Positions 61,466 to 64,000 of a stretch of 64,000 nucleotides of DNA are shown piece by piece (the first letter of the stretch is position 1; every line of letters begins with the position of its first letter). The notes beneath the pieces were generated by a model. It was not told where the DNA came from. It did not search any database and worked only from the letters and a program-made list of their open reading frames with translations. The translations under genes and the position numbers were made by a program. The DNA is from AG2 sp036493735. GTDB lineage: Bacteria; Gemmatimonadota; Gemmatimonadetes; Gemmatimonadales; Gemmatimonadaceae. Where the stretch lies: positions 62,001-126,000 of the forward strand of contig DASXPH010000098.1 in NCBI GenBank assembly GCA_036493735.1, written 5' to 3'.

Positions 61466-62080
61466 CTAGGAAGTCCGCAATTCGTTCGCGAGATTCGCCA
61501 GGTCCGTCACGGTATCGACGTCGCGTGGCGCCGGCCGGGCGAAGTCGACGTATCTCACGCGTGAGGCGTCCCGCTCCACGACCGACCGAGCCCCCCGATC
61601 GCCGCGTAGCGCAAGAAGCTCGGGCAGCAGCGGCGGCGTGAACAACACGGGCGTTCCCGGTGTCCCCTGGAACCGAGGCGCTACAATCTCCGCGCCATCC
61701 AGATCGAGCTGCCTCACGAGTGCGTGGATGATCTCGCGATCGACGATCGGCTGGTCGCCTAACGCGACCAGGAGCCCCTGGCTATCCGGCCAGATACGCG
61801 CCGCCGCCTCGACTCCAAGCCGGAGCGACGAGCTCATTCCCCCTTCGGCGTCCGCATTCGCCACGATCTCCACCGGACAGCCGGCGAGGCCCCGGCGCAC
61901 CGCATCCCCCTCTCGCCCCACGACCACGATCACCCGTTCCAACGGCGCCGCGAGCAGACACATGACGCTGAGCCGGACCAGGGGAATTGTCGCGCCCTCG
62001 TAAGGCACCGATGCCAGCAGCTTCTGGCTGCCGTCGAACCGTCGTGCGCTGCCGGCGGCGAGGAGCACCGCCGAAATCAT
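61466..62080 (-). CDS. MocA-type molybdenum cofactor nucleotidyltransferase
   Basis: 204 residues from ATG 62078-62080, which overlaps the scaffold gene stop (ATGA). The MobA/MocA nucleotide-binding start is AVLLAAGSARRFDGSQKLLA, with GGMSSSLRLGVEAAARI and LVALGDQPIVDREIIHAL. MocA makes the cytosine dinucleotide form of molybdopterin for xanthine dehydrogenase-type enzymes. It is the last gene of the XdhC-molybdopterin-binding-scaffold-MocA operon. Confidence 0.88.
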   Translation of the reverse strand: MISAVLLAAGSARRFDGSQKLLASVPYEGATIPLVRLSVMCLLAAPLERVIVVVGREGDAVRRGLAGCPVEIVANADAEGGMSSSLRLGVEAAARIWPDSQGLLVALGDQPIVDREIIHALVRQLDLDGAEIVAPRFQGTPGTPVLFTPPLLPELLALRGDRGARSVVERDASRVRYVDFARPAPRDVDTVTDLANLANELRTS

Positions 62081-62454
62081 TCGTCCGCCAGCGCGCGGCG
62101 CAGGGTCTCGAGCGGCAGCGTCGCGCAGCGTCGCCGCGCTGGCGGCACCGGCTCCCCGATGAGCGCGAGCATCTCCTCGTCGCTGAGCGACGCGGCGGTT
62201 TCCCGCGACCGACCGCGAATCCGCTCCGTGAGCAACGATGCCGATGCCACACAGATGGCGCAGGCGTTGGCCACGAACTGCGCTTCCGTAATCGACCCGC
62301 CGGCGTCGATCATCACCGCCATACGCACCCGGTCGCCGCAGAGCGGATTCACCCCTTCCGCGCTCGCGCTCGCATGAGGCATCGGGCCCTGATTGCGCGG
62401 CCGGCGAAAGTGCTCCAGCACGGTGCTGCTGTACGGATTGCGCCCGGCCATCAA
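62077..62454 (-). CDS. SufU/IscU-like iron-sulfur scaffold protein
   Basis: 125 residues. The three cluster-ligand cysteines of the NifU-N/IscU fold are Cys39 (NPLCGD), Cys65 (NACAIC) and Cys110 (RRRCATL), with the ligand aspartate Asp41; an extra Cys68 replaces the usual serine after the second ligand. MAGRNPYSSTVLEHFRRPRN is the family N-terminus. It lies within a molybdenum-cofactor operon, with 4-bp overlaps on both sides. It could supply the [2Fe-2S] clusters of a molybdenum hydroxylase, which is inference. Confidence 0.88.
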   Translation of the reverse strand: MMAGRNPYSSTVLEHFRRPRNQGPMPHASASAEGVNPLCGDRVRMAVMIDAGGSITEAQFVANACAICVASASLLTERIRGRSRETAASLSDEEMLALIGEPVPPARRRCATLPLETLRRALADE

Positions 62455-63503
62455 TCGGCCACTTCGCCACGTCGCCGCGAACGACGGTACGGCGGGAACC
62501 GAAACGCCATGTCGCGCGTGAGGAAGCCGCCGTGTCCGAGCGCCGCGAGCTCGCGGCCACCGATCGCGTCACCACACAAGATCCGCGGCAGCACCAGATC
62601 GAAGACGGTCGCCTCGGAAAAGAGGCCGCACGATGGCAGCCCGAGTACGGGCGCAGTGCCGAGCCGAGCGATCCAGAAGAGACTTCCCGGGTGCGCCGGC
62701 ACACCCTGACGAACGCGCTCGCCGCCCAGATCGGCGAGTGCGAGGAAGGTGGGATCCAGCTCGTCCATCGCTCGCGTGCCCGCGACAACGATGATGTCGG
62801 CGCCGCGGCCGACCTGTCTTCGCATCTCGGCGCCGATCGCCTCGCGATTTGGTTCCACCACGGAAGTGGGCAGCAGCTCGCCGCCCAGCCAGCGCACCTT
62901 CTCGCCCAACGATTCGGTAAAGCGCCCGATGGCCGCGGCGTTGCGCTCGCCTAACGAGGTGAGCGCGATCGCGCCGATCCGTGCCTGGCGGAAGGGGCGC
63001 ACCCGCACGAGCCCTCCGGTCGCGCGCGCCGTATCGACCGCGCTGTCCACTAGTGCTCGCGGCACCGCAAAGGGGGTGATCTTCGCCCGCGCCACGACCT
63101 CTCCCTCGTCCACGACATGTCCGTGAAAGAGGGTGTACACCGACAACCCTTCCCGACCATTGATGTCGGTGAGCGGATCGATGGAGATGTCGACGATGCC
63201 CCGCCGCGTCGAGACCAGCGGCCAGTGGCCAGCCGACCGCTCGCCGACACGTACTCCGGAACCTGCCGCCGCGCAGGCGAGCCGTGGGCCCGCGTCGTCT
63301 TCGTGCAGATCGTCGGGCGCGAGCGACGCAACGTGAAGCTCCTGCCAAGGCACGCTCCGCAGCCGCGCGACGTCATCGAGATTCAGCACGCGTCCTTTCG
63401 CGAGACATATCGCGCCGCGGGCATCACGCACGTCGTGCACGAGCACCGTGCCGGCGAGGCTGCCATCAACTGCCTCGCCGCGCGAAACAGCGCGGTACTC
63501 CAT
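62451..63503 (-). CDS. Molybdopterin-binding protein (MoeA/MocF-like domain)
   Basis: 350 residues. An N-terminal region (GTVLVHDVRDARGAICLAKG, then NLDDVARLRSVPWQELHVA) resembles the adapter domain of molybdopterin-binding proteins. The second half is the MoCF_biosynth-type Rossmann fold: IGAIALTSLGERNAAAI, EAIGAEMRRQVGRGADIIVVAGTRAMDELDPT, and LGLPSCGLFSEATVFDLVL. It starts in a TAATG overlap with the XdhC stop. Probably inserts or sorts cofactor for a xanthine dehydrogenase-type enzyme. Confidence 0.82.
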   Translation of the reverse strand: MEYRAVSRGEAVDGSLAGTVLVHDVRDARGAICLAKGRVLNLDDVARLRSVPWQELHVASLAPDDLHEDDAGPRLACAAAGSGVRVGERSAGHWPLVSTRRGIVDISIDPLTDINGREGLSVYTLFHGHVVDEGEVVARAKITPFAVPRALVDSAVDTARATGGLVRVRPFRQARIGAIALTSLGERNAAAIGRFTESLGEKVRWLGGELLPTSVVEPNREAIGAEMRRQVGRGADIIVVAGTRAMDELDPTFLALADLGGERVRQGVPAHPGSLFWIARLGTAPVLGLPSCGLFSEATVFDLVLPRILCGDAIGGRELAALGHGGFLTRDMAFRFPPYRRSRRRGEVAD

Positions 63504-64000
63504 TATCGCACGGCCGCCTCGCGGCGATCAGCCATGACCGCGCCGGCCTCCGAGTCAGGCACCACACGCGGCGAAGGCGTGTCGCGTCCTTCGCGAACGG
63601 CGATGATCTCCGCGGCGATCGCGAGCGCGATCTCCGCCGCGCTTTTCGCGCCGATCGGTAAGCCGATCGGAGTGCGGAGGCGGCTCAGCTCTGTCGGTGT
63701 GAGGCCATCCTCTAGCAGCATCGCCCGGATGCTCTCCCCGCGTCGCCGGCTGCCCAACATGCCGACATAGGCCGCTTCGCCGCGCAGCACTTCTCGCAGC
63801 ACCGGCAGCTCGTACTTGTAATCATGCGCCAGCAGCACCACATAGCTATGCTTCGTCGCCGTGTGTTGCTCCGCGAACTCCGACAGCATCCCGACGTGAA
63901 TCTCGTCGGCGAGTGGAAAGCGCTCACGCGTGGCCATCCGCTCGCGACCATCGACGATCACAATGCGCATCCCGAGCTCGCGCGCGAAGATCGCCAGCGA
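63503..64000 (-). CDS. XdhC-family molybdoenzyme maturation factor, truncated by the window edge
   Basis: The frame is open to the end of the window and covers the C-terminal Rossmann domain: LAIFARELGMRIVIVDGRER, RERFPLADEIHVGM, SYVVLLAHDYKYELPVL, YVGMLGSRRRGESI and RTPIGLPIGAKSAAEIALAI. XdhC family proteins bind molybdopterin and sulfurate it before insertion into xanthine dehydrogenase. About 165 residues are present; the N-terminus lies upstream of the window. The internal ATG at 63968-63970 is not the start. First visible gene of the operon. Confidence 0.92.
   Translation of the reverse strand, partial: SLAIFARELGMRIVIVDGRERMATRERFPLADEIHVGMLSEFAEQHTATKHSYVVLLAHDYKYELPVLREVLRGEAAYVGMLGSRRRGESIRAMLLEDGLTPTELSRLRTPIGLPIGAKSAAEIALAIAAEIIAVREGRDTPSPRVVPDSEAGAVMADRREAAVR

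Overview
The window is GC-rich (roughly 65%), densely coding bacterial chromosome. No rRNA, tRNA, phage or insertion-sequence gene was recognised. The gene set points to a soil-type member of Gemmatimonadota or a close relative: an ECF sigma/anti-sigma pair driving several DUF4097 proteins, a PadR-linked duplicated MacB/FtsX permease, DUF5916 and S9/M28/S41 secreted peptidases, an imuA-imuB-dnaE2 cassette, and a strikingly frequent short DNA word, CCTAACG. The phylum assignment is inference from gene content, not from a marker gene.

Layout. 0-4.8 kb (mostly minus strand): truncated barstar-like protein, FRG-domain protein, DUF3565, a GNAT enzyme, small unknown proteins and an L,D-transpeptidase. 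5-11 kb (plus): HAD phosphatase, then an ECF sigma factor, its zinc-finger anti-sigma factor and four tandem DUF4097 beta-repeat proteins, then a Bax-inhibitor-like membrane protein. 11.6-16.5 kb: PIG-L deacetylase, pterin dehydratase, an HExxH membrane protein, a GT39-like membrane protein, a radical SAM protein and a YggL-like protein. 16.6-22.9 kb (plus): the damage-induced mutagenesis cassette imuA-imuB-dnaE2. 22.9-33.2 kb (minus): envelope proteins, TonB-like protein, small DNA-binding-type proteins, GNAT, STAS, DinB, an ATP/ADP-carrier-like transporter, a TAT-exported epimerase-fold protein and an M28 peptidase. 33-46.5 kb: CopD-like protein, a 21-bp tandem-repeat locus, two S9 peptidases, a gamma-glutamyltransferase, a duplicated permease and its PadR regulator. 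46.5-60 kb (minus): DUF3761, DUF5916, MFS transporter, S41 peptidase, TPR protein, then a coupled trio of gamma-glutamyltransferase, DUF485 protein and solute:sodium symporter, and an acyl-CoA synthetase. 60-64 kb (minus): MsrB, a TAT-exported DsrE-like protein and a tightly overlapping molybdoenzyme-maturation operon (XdhC, molybdopterin-binding protein, SufU/IscU-like scaffold, MocA).

How the genes fit together. Three themes recur: extracytoplasmic stress and envelope structure (sigma cassette, Bax inhibitor, L,D-transpeptidase, DUF4097), peptide and glutathione breakdown with uptake (M28, two S9, two gamma-glutamyltransferases, S41, symporter), and DNA damage tolerance.

The least explained content is DNA-level. 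(1) CCTAACG/CGTTAGG occurs 39 times, in both orientations, inside and between genes. (2) A family of elements is built from 7-bp units, often as inverted arms around a small hairpin. These sit at convergent gene ends and also, in frame, inside imuA and dnaE2. Because 7 is 1 modulo 3, arrays of units containing TAG or TGA put a stop in every frame of one strand. (3) A strictly phased 21-bp repeat locus lies at 34.48-34.92 kb.
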